The translations under genes and the position numbers were made by a program. Below, one piece after another: positions 1 to 9,118 of a stretch of 58,110 nt of DNA (position 1 is its first letter; the number at the start of each line of letters is the position of its first letter). The notes beneath the pieces were generated by a model. The model saw only the letters and a program-made list of their open reading frames with translations, was not told the origin of the DNA and made no database searches. This DNA comes from Candidatus Pelagibacter sp. (GTDB lineage Bacteria > Pseudomonadota > Alphaproteobacteria > Pelagibacterales > Pelagibacteraceae). The stretch lies in contig JAOIST010000003.1 of the NCBI GenBank assembly GCA_028222435.1, positions 1 to 58,110 on the forward strand. The letters are read 5' to 3'.

Positions 1-513
1 GGATGAAATAACAGCTACCCCGACTATCCCAACGATAACTTTTTTTGCCTTTTGCGGTTCTATTTGTTGGTTATAAATTCCATGAAATAAATCAGTTAAT
101 AAAGTTCCAAAAAATTCATAAACAACTTTACCTAACTTTGGAATAATATTAAGAAAATTTAAACCTATTTGACCAAGTTGACTCCAAATATTTCTAAATA
201 ATCTTGCAATTTTTCTATTTGAATCATATTTAAAGTTTTCTGCTTTTCTAATTAATTTATTTTTATCTTTAATTCTATTTTCTTTATATTCAATAATATT
301 AGATCTTATTCTTCCTATAGGCTTAATAATATTATCTTTTACAAAACTTGATTTAAAATCTTTTGGAATAGTAATTTTGTTTTTTTTTAAGATAAGTTCT
401 AACTGACCAGATGTTAAATTTTTTCGATTATTTAAATAATCCTTAATTTCTTTAACATCATATATATAGGCTAGTTCGACTAACTTATCTCTATAACTTA
501 ATTTTTTTTTCAT
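1..513 (-). CDS. Hypothetical protein, C-terminus cut by window edge
   Basis: The open frame runs from the ATG at 513 to the window edge without a stop, giving 171 visible residues. The protein starts MKKKLSYRDKLVELAYIYDV and is strongly basic and helical (many K, R, N). It ends at the edge in a glycine/valine-rich hydrophobic stretch (residues about 158-171) that looks like the start of a membrane segment. Its ATG overlaps the TGA of the upstream nfu gene (ATGA), so the two are probably translationally coupled. I do not recognise a family. The cytosolic basic part followed by a late hydrophobic segment suggests a membrane-anchored protein, which is inference only. Confidence 0.6.
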   Translation of the reverse strand, partial: MKKKLSYRDKLVELAYIYDVKEIKDYLNNRKNLTSGQLELILKKNKITIPKDFKSSFVKDNIIKPIGRIRSNIIEYKENRIKDKNKLIRKAENFKYDSNRKIARLFRNIWSQLGQIGLNFLNIIPKLGKVVYEFFGTLLTDLFHGIYNQQIEPQKAKKVIVGIVGVAVISS

Positions 514-1061
514 TGTACAGCTTCGACAGTATTAACTTCTTTTACATAATGTTTTAAAAGATTCTGCACCCCTTGTTTTAAGGTCATCAAAGAACTTGGG
601 CAACCTGAACAGCTACCTTGCAGAAGAACTTTTACAACACCATCCTCAAAAGAAACAAATTTTATATCTCCTCCATCTTTTGCCACAGCTGGTCTAACTT
701 TGGTATCTAAAACTTCCATAATTTTATTCACAATTTCATCTCTATCATTAGTTTTATTAGTGGAATTTTTATCATTGTTTAAAATGGGTTCATTATTTTT
801 TGCAAAATAATCATTTAAGTGGGAAATAACCATTGGTTTTAATTCACTCCATGAAGCTTCCTTTGTTTTTTTTACTGACAAAAATTTTTCAGACAATAAA
901 ATTAATTCCACACCTTTAAAATTCAATAATTCTTTAACAAAAGGAATGGTAACTTTATGTTTTTGTTCTTTTTGAAACTCCTCTGTTCCTGTTGTAGAAA
1001 TAGTTTTTTCTGATAAAAATTTCAGCGAGTCTGGGTTTGGCGTTGTTTCTGTATGTATCAT
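510..1061 (-). CDS. NifU-like iron-sulfur carrier protein
   Basis: 183 residues with the Nfu layout. An N-terminal Nfu_N domain (residues 1-88, beginning with the family signature TPNPDSLKF) is followed by a low-complexity linker (91-107) and a NifU C-terminal domain (108-183). The C-terminal domain carries the cluster-binding CSGC pair at C151 and C154. Proteins of this family carry a [4Fe-4S] cluster in the cytosol and pass it to apo-enzymes. The gene sits 12 bases downstream of trpS and its stop overlaps the next start by four bases, so it is the middle of a murJ-trpS-nfu-unknown run. The family is certain; the client enzymes are unknown. Confidence 0.93.
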   Translation of the reverse strand: MIHTETTPNPDSLKFLSEKTISTTGTEEFQKEQKHKVTIPFVKELLNFKGVELILLSEKFLSVKKTKEASWSELKPMVISHLNDYFAKNNEPILNNDKNSTNKTNDRDEIVNKIMEVLDTKVRPAVAKDGGDIKFVSFEDGVVKVLLQGSCSGCPSSLMTLKQGVQNLLKHYVKEVNTVEAVQ

Positions 1062-1073
1062 AAAGGCTTTATA

Positions 1074-2078
1074 TTATATTAACCCTACCTTTTCACGTAT
1101 ATTCTTAATGTTCTCCTCAGCTATTATATTGGCTTTTGTACTGCCTTTTTTTAAAATATTTTTTAAATATGACTTATCTTTAAGTAGTTTTTGTATTTCT
1201 ATTCCAACTGGGGTTATTTCACTAATTAAAACCTCGGCTAATTTAGTTTTTAAAAATGAATATTCTTTTCCAGCCATTTCTGCAACAACGTCCTCGATCT
1301 TATTTTTTGAAATTTCAGAATATATGGTTAATAAATTTAAAGCTTCAGGTTTATTTGCTAATAATTTTATATTTTCCGGTATCGGCTCAGAATCTGATTT
1401 GGCTTTTTTTATTTTTTTGTTTATTTCATCAGCTGTGTCTTTAAGATTAATTCTAGAATAATCTGACTCTTCAGATTTGCTCATTTTTTTTGTAGCATCT
1501 CTTAAGCTCATAACTCTTGAAATATTTTTTGATATTAAGGGCTCGGGTAAAGGAAAAAAGTTATCACAATTAAAATCTTTATTAAATTTTTGAGCAATAT
1601 CTCGAGAGAGTTCTAAATGCTGTTTTTGGTCAGCTCCAACAGGTACATGTGTAGCTTTATATAGAAGAATGTCTGCTGCCATTAAATTAGGGTATATGTA
1701 TAATCCAACACTAGCTTTTTCTTTGTCAGATCCAGCTTTATCTTTAAATTGAGTCATTCTATTTAACCAACCAATTCTAGAAACACAGTTTAATATCCAA
1801 GCTAATTCTGAATGTCCTGAAACAGAAGATTGATTAAAAATAATACTTTTATCTGGATTTAATCCAGTTGCTAAAAAGCTCGCTGTTGTCTCTAAAACAT
1901 TATCATATAACTCATCGGGTTTTTGAAAAACAGTTATAGCGTGAAGATCAACTACACAATAAATGCATTCCATTTCTTTTTGTAAAGAAACAAAATTTTT
2001 AAGAGCCCCCAAATAATTTCCTAGATGTAAATTGCCGGTAGGCTGAACACCTGAAAATACTAATTTTTTATTATTCAT
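1074..2078 (-). CDS. trpS: Tryptophan--tRNA ligase
   Basis: 334 residues, the usual TrpRS length. It is a class I aminoacyl-tRNA synthetase that charges tRNA-Trp in the cytosol. The N-terminus has the Rossmann opening FSGVQPTGNLHLGNYLGA, in which HLGN (18-21) is the HIGH equivalent. The KMSKS loop is intact at 198-202. The DLHAIT and GADQ motifs of the tryptophan pocket region are also present. The gene follows murJ with no gap (murJ stop at 2079), so it is probably co-transcribed with it. A long open frame on the opposite strand inside this gene is a shadow of A/T-rich codons. Confidence 0.97.
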   Translation of the reverse strand: MNNKKLVFSGVQPTGNLHLGNYLGALKNFVSLQKEMECIYCVVDLHAITVFQKPDELYDNVLETTASFLATGLNPDKSIIFNQSSVSGHSELAWILNCVSRIGWLNRMTQFKDKAGSDKEKASVGLYIYPNLMAADILLYKATHVPVGADQKQHLELSRDIAQKFNKDFNCDNFFPLPEPLISKNISRVMSLRDATKKMSKSEESDYSRINLKDTADEINKKIKKAKSDSEPIPENIKLLANKPEALNLLTIYSEISKNKIEDVVAEMAGKEYSFLKTKLAEVLISEITPVGIEIQKLLKDKSYLKNILKKGSTKANIIAEENIKNIREKVGLI

Positions 2079-3605
2079 TTAATTTGTCTTATAATTTTTT
2101 AGTTTTAATAGTCCTAATAAATAACATGATATTAGATAAAGAATACCCACAAAACTAACAATTAATATTAAATAAACTGCTTTATAATTGTATGAGTACT
2201 CTAAATGTTGTGCAAAATTTTCTAAAGCAAAGAGCAAAATTAATGACATAATAATCGTAGAGGTCAATATTTTTATAAAATTTATTATTAATTGCTTTTT
2301 CAATAAGAGAGATTTTCTTAAATTTAACAAATATAAATAAATTATTACACCAACCCATGTTGAGATTGATGTAGCGATTGGAATAATAATAAATCCTATC
2401 TTAGAAAATAAACTGACACTTATCAAAATATTTAAAATCACAATAAAAACAGAAATAAAAAAAGGCGTTTTGGTATTATCTCTAGCAAAGAAGAAATTAG
2501 ATAAAATTTTTATTAGTGCAAATGCAGGAACTCCGTAGCCAAAAAATTTAAGGGCAGTTGCTGTCATTTGAACATCTTTTGCTGAAAAAGACCCATACCC
2601 AAATAACGCGTTCACTATTTGATTAGATGCTAATATCAAACCTAAACTAGCAGGTATAGACAGCAACAAAGACAGTTCAAAAGATTTATTCTGGATATCC
2701 GAAATTTTTTTTGTATCCCTTTTTTTAAAAGCTTTAGCCAAAACTGGCAAAGATACGGTTCCTACGGCTATTCCTGCAATTGCTAAATTAATTTGATAAA
2801 CTCTATCTGCATAATATAAATAAGAAACAGCTCCTGTTTGAAAAGAAGCAATAACTGTTCCAACTAAAATATTTATTTGGGTTACACCTGATGATAAAAT
2901 GCTTGGTAAGAGTTTTCTAAAAAAAAATTTTACCTTACTACTAAACTTAATTACAAAAGTTAAGGAAGGATTATAAAATTTTAATGTAACATAAATCAAA
3001 AAAAACAATTGAATAGAGCCTGCCAACGTTACTCCGTAAGATAACTGTCTTACAAAATTAAGATTTAAAAAATATGATATTATTAAACTAATAATTAGTA
3101 CTATGTTTAATATAATTGGGGCTGCTGCAGCAGCTGCAAATTTATTATTAGAATTAAGAATTGCTGAAAAAAAGGAAGATAAGCTTACAAATAATAAAAA
3201 TGGGAAAGTAATTCTTGTTAATTCAATCGCTAATTCAAATTTAATTTCATTTTCAACAAATCCTGGCGCTATAATATAAACTAAATAAGGCGTGAAGATT
3301 TCAGCGAGAGTGATAAGAAATATTAATATTAGTAATAATGAGCTTAAAACATCATCTGCGAATTTCTTTCCTTTTTTTTTGTCTTCAATTTTAGCAGCTA
3401 TATAACTTGGTATAAAAGCTGCATTAAAAGTTCCTTCAGCGAACAATCTTCTAAAAGTATTTGGCAATCTAAAAGCAACAAAAAAGGCATCAGCAAAAAT
3501 TGATGCTCCTAGAAATATAGCTATTAAGATATCTCTTACATAGCCAAAAATTCTGCTGATTATAGTGAAAAAACTAAATAATGATGCCGTTGAAAGTAAG
3601 TTCAT
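2079..3605 (-). CDS. murJ: Lipid II flippase MurJ
   Basis: 508 residues, almost entirely hydrophobic, with about 14 predicted membrane segments. It belongs to the MviN/MurJ branch of the MOP superfamily, which flips lipid II across the inner membrane for peptidoglycan synthesis. The N-terminus shows the family signature: SRIFGYVRDILIAIFLGAS, then ADAFFVAFRLPN, then RRLFAEGTFNAAFIP. The conserved arginines of the central cavity are in these stretches. It is the first gene of a minus-strand run with trpS and nfu. Its promoter would lie in the 70 bases shared with the divergent malic enzyme gene. Confidence 0.96.
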   Translation of the reverse strand: MNLLSTASLFSFFTIISRIFGYVRDILIAIFLGASIFADAFFVAFRLPNTFRRLFAEGTFNAAFIPSYIAAKIEDKKKGKKFADDVLSSLLLILIFLITLAEIFTPYLVYIIAPGFVENEIKFELAIELTRITFPFLLFVSLSSFFSAILNSNNKFAAAAAAPIILNIVLIISLIISYFLNLNFVRQLSYGVTLAGSIQLFFLIYVTLKFYNPSLTFVIKFSSKVKFFFRKLLPSILSSGVTQINILVGTVIASFQTGAVSYLYYADRVYQINLAIAGIAVGTVSLPVLAKAFKKRDTKKISDIQNKSFELSLLLSIPASLGLILASNQIVNALFGYGSFSAKDVQMTATALKFFGYGVPAFALIKILSNFFFARDNTKTPFFISVFIVILNILISVSLFSKIGFIIIPIATSISTWVGVIIYLYLLNLRKSLLLKKQLIINFIKILTSTIIMSLILLFALENFAQHLEYSYNYKAVYLILIVSFVGILYLISCYLLGLLKLKNYKTN

Positions 3606-3675
3606 AAATGTTCTTAATTAAGCCATAAATTTTTAGTGAATTATCATTTTTTATATTACATACTCATCAAGTTAA

Positions 3676-5958
3676 ATGCCAAAAAAAACAGAGATAGATC
3701 ATTACACAGATAAAGAAGCCCTTGATTTTCATATAAAAGGTAAGTCAGGCAAAATTGAGATAAATTCATCAAAACCTCTAACAACTAAAAGAGATTTATC
3801 GCTTGCCTATTCTCCTGGTGTTGCAGCGCCAGTAAAAGAAATTTTTAAAAATCCTGACCTTGCATATGATTATACAAGTAAAGGAAATCTTGTTGCGGTT
3901 ATTAGCAATGGAAGTGCAATTTTAGGATTGGGAAATCTTGGTGCTTTAGCGTCAAAACCTGTAATGGAAGGTAAGTCTGTTTTATTTAAACGTTTTGCTG
4001 ATATCGATTCTATAGATATTGAAATAGATAATAATGATATAAAATCTATTGTTGAAACTATTAAAAATATTAGTGGTACATTTGGAGGCATTAACCTTGA
4101 AGATATTGCGGCGCCTGATTGTTTTATTATAGAACAAAAATTAAAAGAAATTTTGGATATCCCTGTATTCCATGATGATCAACATGGTACAGCGATTATT
4201 ACTACAGCTGCACTTATTAATGCCTTGGACATATCAAAAAAGAAAATTTCAGAAGTTAGAATTGTTGTTAATGGAGCTGGAGCTTCAGCTCAAGCATGTG
4301 CAAATTTGTTTAAAAGTTCAGGAGTTAAAAATAATAATTTAATAATGTGTGATAGCAAAGGAATAATTTATAAAGGCAGAAAAAATATTGATCAATTTAA
4401 ATCAGCCTTTGCTATTGATACAAAATTAAGAACACTTGATGAGGCTATGAAAAACGCGGATGTATTTTTAGGTTTATCTGCAAAGGATGTTGTCAGCAAG
4501 GACATGGTGAAATCTATGGCTAAAAATCCAATAATATTTGCTTGTGCTAATCCTGATCCTGAAATTAGACCAGAAATAATCAAAGAAGTAAGAGATGACG
4601 CAATTATTGCAACAGGACGTTCAGATTATCCTAATCAAGTTAATAATTTAATAGGTTTTCCTTATATTTTTAGAGGTGCTCTCGATGTAAGGGCAAAAGC
4701 AATAAATGAGGAAATGAAAGTTGCTGCAGCTAATGCTATTGCACTTTTAGCTAGAGACAATGTTCCAGACGAAGTTGTTTCTGCTTATGGCGGCGATAGA
4801 CCTCGATATGGGAAAAATTATATTATTCCCTCAACTTTTGATCCTAGATTAATAAGTGTTATTCCTTCAGCCGTAGCGGAGGCTGCTATTAAAAGTGGAG
4901 TAGCAAGAAAAGAGATAAAAGATTTTGATTTATATAAAGACCAATTATCTAACCGTCTAGACCCTTCAATGTCTTTAATGCAGGGTATTAATGCCAAGAT
5001 AAGAAAAAATCCTAAAAAAGTTATATTTGCTGAAGGTGAAGATGAGAATATGCTTAAAGCTGCAATAGAATTTGGCAGAAATAAACTTGGTATACCAGTT
5101 TTGATTGGAGTGGAAAAAAGAATAAGAGACCAATTAAAAAAAATTGGCTTGGACGAAAATTATAAAATTGAAATTGTAAATTCTACAGATAAAGAAAAAA
5201 GAGAAAAATATGTAAAACATTTATACAAAAAACTTCAAAGGGAGGGTCAATTAGAAAGGGACGTTGACAGATTGGTCCGAAACGATCGAATTGCATGGGG
5301 TTCTTCGATGATTGCTTGTAAAGATGCAGACGCTATGGTTACTGGAAATATAAGACATTACGCAGCTTCAATTGAAAAATTAAAAAGAGTTGTTGAAGCT
5401 AGACCTGGTGAAGAAATTTTTGGTATGACTATGATAGTTTCAAAAGGAAAAACCATATTAGTTGCTGACACTAATGTGCAAGATTTTCCTTCGTCTGAAC
5501 GACTTGTAAATGTTTCAAAATCATGTGTTCGTGTTGCGAGACTATTTGGTTTTGATCCTAAGGTTGCATTTTTATCTCATTCTACTTTTGGAAAACCTAT
5601 TTCAAAAAATACAAAGCACGTAAGAAATGCAATTGAATTATTAAAAAAGGAAAAAGTTGACTTCGATTTTGATGGTGAAATGCAACCAGACGTCGCTTTA
5701 AATCCTATTTACCAAGAAATATACCCGTTTTCTAAAATAGTTGGAAACGCAAATATTTTAATAATGCCTGCATTGCATAGTGCAGCTATATCTACAAAGT
5801 TAATGAAGGTGTTTGGAGGTGGAAAATTAATTGGTCCTTTATTAATAGGATTAGGTTTACCTATCGAAGTAGCGCCACTTAGAGCCAGCACATCTGAAAT
5901 CATAAATTTAGCTTCGATAGCTTCATATTCATCAGATATAATAGATTATTCTAATTAG
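3676..5958 (+). CDS. maeB: NADP-dependent malic enzyme with phosphotransacetylase-like C-domain
   Basis: 760 residues, the MaeB two-domain form. It oxidatively decarboxylates malate to pyruvate and CO2 with NADP. Residues 1-430 are the malic enzyme part: SPGVAAPVKEI near 46, GNLGALASKPVMEGK near 86-100, the FHDDQHGTA signature at 165-173, and a nucleotide-binding VVNGAGASA at 197-205. Residues about 430-760 form the phosphotransacetylase-like domain, which in this family usually regulates the enzyme through acetyl-CoA and is not catalytic. The gene stands alone. Its TAG shares bases with the stop of the convergent BON gene at 5955-5958, leaving no room for a terminator. Confidence 0.96.
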   Translation: MPKKTEIDHYTDKEALDFHIKGKSGKIEINSSKPLTTKRDLSLAYSPGVAAPVKEIFKNPDLAYDYTSKGNLVAVISNGSAILGLGNLGALASKPVMEGKSVLFKRFADIDSIDIEIDNNDIKSIVETIKNISGTFGGINLEDIAAPDCFIIEQKLKEILDIPVFHDDQHGTAIITTAALINALDISKKKISEVRIVVNGAGASAQACANLFKSSGVKNNNLIMCDSKGIIYKGRKNIDQFKSAFAIDTKLRTLDEAMKNADVFLGLSAKDVVSKDMVKSMAKNPIIFACANPDPEIRPEIIKEVRDDAIIATGRSDYPNQVNNLIGFPYIFRGALDVRAKAINEEMKVAAANAIALLARDNVPDEVVSAYGGDRPRYGKNYIIPSTFDPRLISVIPSAVAEAAIKSGVARKEIKDFDLYKDQLSNRLDPSMSLMQGINAKIRKNPKKVIFAEGEDENMLKAAIEFGRNKLGIPVLIGVEKRIRDQLKKIGLDENYKIEIVNSTDKEKREKYVKHLYKKLQREGQLERDVDRLVRNDRIAWGSSMIACKDADAMVTGNIRHYAASIEKLKRVVEARPGEEIFGMTMIVSKGKTILVADTNVQDFPSSERLVNVSKSCVRVARLFGFDPKVAFLSHSTFGKPISKNTKHVRNAIELLKKEKVDFDFDGEMQPDVALNPIYQEIYPFSKIVGNANILIMPALHSAAISTKLMKVFGGGKLIGPLLIGLGLPIEVAPLRASTSEIINLASIASYSSDIIDYSN

Positions 5959-6533
5959 AGCTTTGTTCGACTTAATTCAGTAGCAAGGTAGATTGATGGT
6001 ATCACTTCTTTAACATCGTAAATTTTATTTGCTTCATTAATGACCTCTTTTTTTTCTACTTCATCCATTGCTATGCCAAAAATATATATTTTTTTATTCA
6101 CGGTTTCCAAAGTATAGTTCCTTGCTTTTGTTTTTTTATTAAAAATTAAGGCAGTTCTCAATTGACTTGTTATCAAAATATCTTTTGCTGTATTTTTAAA
6201 ATTACTTTGACCTTTTATAGTTATTGCATTCTTTACTGAACGAACACCTTTTGTTTCCCAGGCCATTTTTGTAATTTTTATTTTTTCCTCTGGTTCATCA
6301 ACTTTTCCTGATAAAAAAATTCTTCCATCAAGAACTTTTGACTGAATAGATATAAAATACTTTTTATCTGCGAGTGCCATCCTTGCAGAAAGATTTTTTT
6401 GCATGATTGTATCGTCAATTTGCATGCCTATAGTCCTTGGGTCAAAAGTAATATTTACCCCTGCCCCAAATTGACCAGCGGAAGAGCAGGCTGTTAACAA
6501 TAATATCAATAACGAACTAATTATTTTTTTCAT
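5955..6533 (-). CDS. BON-domain lipoprotein (DolP/YraP-like)
   Basis: 192 residues. It opens with a lipoprotein signal peptide, MKKIISSLLILLLTAC, with lipobox LTAC and the lipidated cysteine at residue 16. Two BON domains follow (about 45-110 and 115-182). This is the layout of DolP (YraP), an outer-membrane lipoprotein of Gram-negative envelopes that binds anionic phospholipid. It overlaps the end of rsmI by 17 bases and lies close to the LpoA-like gene. In E. coli, rsmI, lpoA and dolP also lie together, which supports the assignment. The overlap suggests translational coupling to rsmI. Confidence 0.85.
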   Translation of the reverse strand: MKKIISSLLILLLTACSSAGQFGAGVNITFDPRTIGMQIDDTIMQKNLSARMALADKKYFISIQSKVLDGRIFLSGKVDEPEEKIKITKMAWETKGVRSVKNAITIKGQSNFKNTAKDILITSQLRTALIFNKKTKARNYTLETVNKKIYIFGIAMDEVEKKEVINEANKIYDVKEVIPSIYLATELSRTKL

Positions 6534-7356
6534 TTTTTACCTGTAAACACAAATCATAAACTTTTTTCTTATTAATATCTTCTGTCTCTAAAATCAAATT
6601 TACAGTATCTTTTAAAGTATAAGTTTTTAAATATTTTTTAATTTTATTAACAACTTTTACTTCATCGAAAATTCTGATTTTAGATTCATTTTCTGAGATG
6701 ACAATCGTTAGTTCGCCTTTAATAGTGCTTTTAAATATTTTTAACTCATCTATTTTATCTCTGATAAATGCCTCATGAATTTTAGTTATTTCCTTGGCAA
6801 TTAGTATTTTTCTTCCTAAATAAAATTTTTTGATAGCTCTTATATAAAAATTTAATTTTTTTGATGATATAAAAAATATTTGAGTAAATGAACTTTTTGA
6901 TAGAGAGGATAAAACTTTTTCTAATTCATTTTCAGTTTTAGGTAAAAATCCGTAAAATAAAAACTTATCACTAAAACCTGAAACACTTAAAGCTGAAGTA
7001 ATTGAAGATACCCCTGGTACTGGTATCACTTTTATAAAATTTTCTATACATTCATTTACTAATAATCTTCCTGGATCAGATAATAAGGGTGTGCCTGCGT
7101 CAGATATAAGCGACAAAATCTTGCCTTCATTAAAATATTTAATAATATTTGCGAGTTGTTTTTTTTCGTTGAACTTATGATAAGAAACGAGTTTTTTTTT
7201 AATTTTATAGTGATTTAATAATTTTAATGATCTTCTTGTATCCTCACAAAGGATTATATCTGATTTTTTTAAAACTTCTAAAGCTCTTAATGTGATATCA
7301 TCAAGATTTCCAATAGGTGTTGAAACAATATATAAGTGATTTGAAAGTAAATGCAT
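6517..7356 (-). CDS. rsmI: 16S rRNA (cytidine(1402)-2'-O)-methyltransferase
   Basis: 279 residues. It is an SAM-dependent tetrapyrrole-methylase-fold enzyme that 2'-O-methylates C1402 in the ribosomal P site. The N-terminus LYIVSTPIGNLDDITLRAL and the SAM-binding loop DAGTPLLSDPG (86-96) are diagnostic. The C-terminal part (about 230-279) is more divergent and lysine-rich. The ATG at 7354-7356 is the only good start, because TPIGNL must begin about 12 residues in. This places the start one base from the ATG of the divergent LpoA-like gene, so its promoter must lie inside that gene. Confidence 0.95.
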   Translation of the reverse strand: MHLLSNHLYIVSTPIGNLDDITLRALEVLKKSDIILCEDTRRSLKLLNHYKIKKKLVSYHKFNEKKQLANIIKYFNEGKILSLISDAGTPLLSDPGRLLVNECIENFIKVIPVPGVSSITSALSVSGFSDKFLFYGFLPKTENELEKVLSSLSKSSFTQIFFISSKKLNFYIRAIKKFYLGRKILIAKEITKIHEAFIRDKIDELKIFKSTIKGELTIVISENESKIRIFDEVKVVNKIKKYLKTYTLKDTVNLILETEDINKKKVYDLCLQVKNEKNN

Positions 7357-7357
7357 T

Positions 7358-8509
7358 ATGAAAAATAAAATTTTATTAATATTTTATCTAATATTTATAT
7401 TTAATTCTAATCTATTAAGTAACGAAAATAATAATAAACTAAAAGTTGGTCTGCTGGCTCCTCTTTCTGGTCCTTATAGTGAGATAGGAAATTCACTCTT
7501 ATATTCGCTTCAATTAGCCCTTGAAGAAATAAATGATAAAAACGTCATTATTGTTCCAAAAGACTCTGGCTTTAAAGATGAAAAAAAAATTAACTCTGCT
7601 ATCAATGAGCTTAGGTTAGATGGGGTTAAGATTATTATTGGTCCAATGACTTATAAGGAATTTGATCAAGCAAAAAAATATAATGATTTAATATTTATTT
7701 CACCATCAAACATTAGTCCTGAGTTTTCCAAGAATATTATCAGCATCGGAATAAGTTTAGAATCACAATTAATTGCATTATCTAAATTTATAAAGAAGCA
7801 AAACAGAACAAACACGATTATAATGTATCCAGAGAATGAATATGTGGAGCTAATAGAAAAAAAATTAGAAGTATTAAATTTAAAAAATATAAAGATATTT
7901 AGATACAGTTCAAATCCAGAAATTCTTACAGGTGAAATTGAAACCCTAACAAATTACAGCCAGAGAAAAAGAAATTTAGAACTAAGAAAAAAAATGTTTG
8001 AAGATAAAGAGGATGAACAATCTAAAAAAGAGCTTGAGCAATTAGAACAATTATACACATTAGGTAATGTTAGTTTTGACTCTGTAATTATAATTGATTT
8101 TGGTAATAATTTAAAAAGTGTTTTGACTTCACTTGTTTATACAGATGTTAATCAAGAAGATGTTTTATTCACCACAATAAATCAATGGTTTGATGAAAGC
8201 ATATTTTATGAAAATACAATTAAAAATTTATATTATCCTTCAGTTAATTATAAAGAGTATAAAAAATATAATGTTAAATATTTTGAAAGATTTAAAATAT
8301 ATCCAAATGAAATAACTATTTTGGCCTATGATGCTATAGGATTAATCTATTATGCTTGGAAGAAAAATGGCAACATAAATTCGATAAATGATTTTTTATT
8401 TAAAAATAAGATAAAAGGCAAAATCGGTACATTTAGTTTTAAAAACGGCAAAGTAATTCAAGAACTTAACATTTATAAAACTGAAAATAAAAAATTTGTT
8501 AAATTTTAA
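7358..8509 (+). CDS. Periplasmic LpoA-like / branched-chain amino acid-type binding protein
   Basis: 383 residues. A cleavable signal peptide (residues 1-22, ending NLLSN) is followed by a periplasmic-binding-protein type I fold: KVGLLAPLSGPYSEIGNS, then IIGPMTYKEF, then FISPSN. This fold is shared by LivJ-type receptors and by LpoA, the outer-membrane activator of penicillin-binding protein 1A. The divergent position next to rsmI with a BON lipoprotein nearby is exactly the E. coli rsmI/lpoA/dolP neighbourhood, so I favour an LpoA-type envelope role over amino-acid uptake. No transporter genes adjoin it. Unlike LpoA it has no lipobox cysteine, and the N-terminal TPR domain is absent. Fold is confident; function is inferred. 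Confidence 0.8.
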   Translation: MKNKILLIFYLIFIFNSNLLSNENNNKLKVGLLAPLSGPYSEIGNSLLYSLQLALEEINDKNVIIVPKDSGFKDEKKINSAINELRLDGVKIIIGPMTYKEFDQAKKYNDLIFISPSNISPEFSKNIISIGISLESQLIALSKFIKKQNRTNTIIMYPENEYVELIEKKLEVLNLKNIKIFRYSSNPEILTGEIETLTNYSQRKRNLELRKKMFEDKEDEQSKKELEQLEQLYTLGNVSFDSVIIIDFGNNLKSVLTSLVYTDVNQEDVLFTTINQWFDESIFYENTIKNLYYPSVNYKEYKKYNVKYFERFKIYPNEITILAYDAIGLIYYAWKKNGNINSINDFLFKNKIKGKIGTFSFKNGKVIQELNIYKTENKKFVKF

Positions 8510-9074
8510 TTTTTCTTCTTAATTTCTGAAATGCTATATACCTATGGTCCATTTTTATTTTTTTCAATTTAGACATTTGTCCAAATGTGATTTTATTTTT
8601 TAAAGGAATGAATATAGGATCGTAACCAAAGCCTCTTTTTCCTGTTATTTTTGTTGAGATGTTGCCTTTAAGTTTACCTTCTACAACAACGATTTTTTTA
8701 TTTTTTTCTTTATAGGAAAGACTGCAAACAAATATAGCCTTTCGATTTTTTTTTTTTTCCATTTTTTTTAAAATAAATTTCATCGCATTAAAAAAACTTC
8801 CATATTTTTCAGCTAATCTTGCAGAATAAATTCCTGGCCTATTTTTTAAAGCTTGAATGCACAACCCTGAGTCATCTGAAATAACAGGGTAATCTACAAA
8901 TTTAGAAAAAAATTTGACCTTTAGTCTAGAATTGGAAGCAAAAGATTTTCCCGTTTCTTTTGGGCTTTTTATTTTAAGAAAAATAGGTGAAATTTTTTTA
9001 TATTTTTTTGGCAATAAATAAGCAATTTCCCTAAATTTACCTTTGTTGTGAGTTCCAATTAAAATTTTTTTCAT
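8499..9074 (-). CDS. rdgB: XTP/dITP diphosphatase (RdgB/HAM1)
   Basis: 191 residues, typical for the Ham1 family. It hydrolyses XTP, dITP and ITP to monophosphates, keeping deaminated purines out of DNA and RNA. Signatures are the N-terminal IGTHNKGKFREI loop, SDDSGLCI (near 66-73, catalytic acid), and GFGYDPIFIPL toward the C-terminus. The 3' end overlaps the convergent LpoA-like gene by 11 bases. The 44-base gap to grpE on the other side holds divergent promoters. Confidence 0.95.
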   Translation of the reverse strand: MKKILIGTHNKGKFREIAYLLPKKYKKISPIFLKIKSPKETGKSFASNSRLKVKFFSKFVDYPVISDDSGLCIQALKNRPGIYSARLAEKYGSFFNAMKFILKKMEKKKNRKAIFVCSLSYKEKNKKIVVVEGKLKGNISTKITGKRGFGYDPIFIPLKNKITFGQMSKLKKIKMDHRYIAFQKLRRKIKI

Positions 9075-9118
9075 ATTAAGCCTAGTAATTTAATAAGTAC
9101 TTACTATATAGCAAGTAA

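Noticed and set aside
1108..1461. Open frame of 117 codons on the plus strand inside trpS
   Set aside because: It is antisense to a complete, conserved synthetase, has no family features and reflects the A/T-rich codon pattern.
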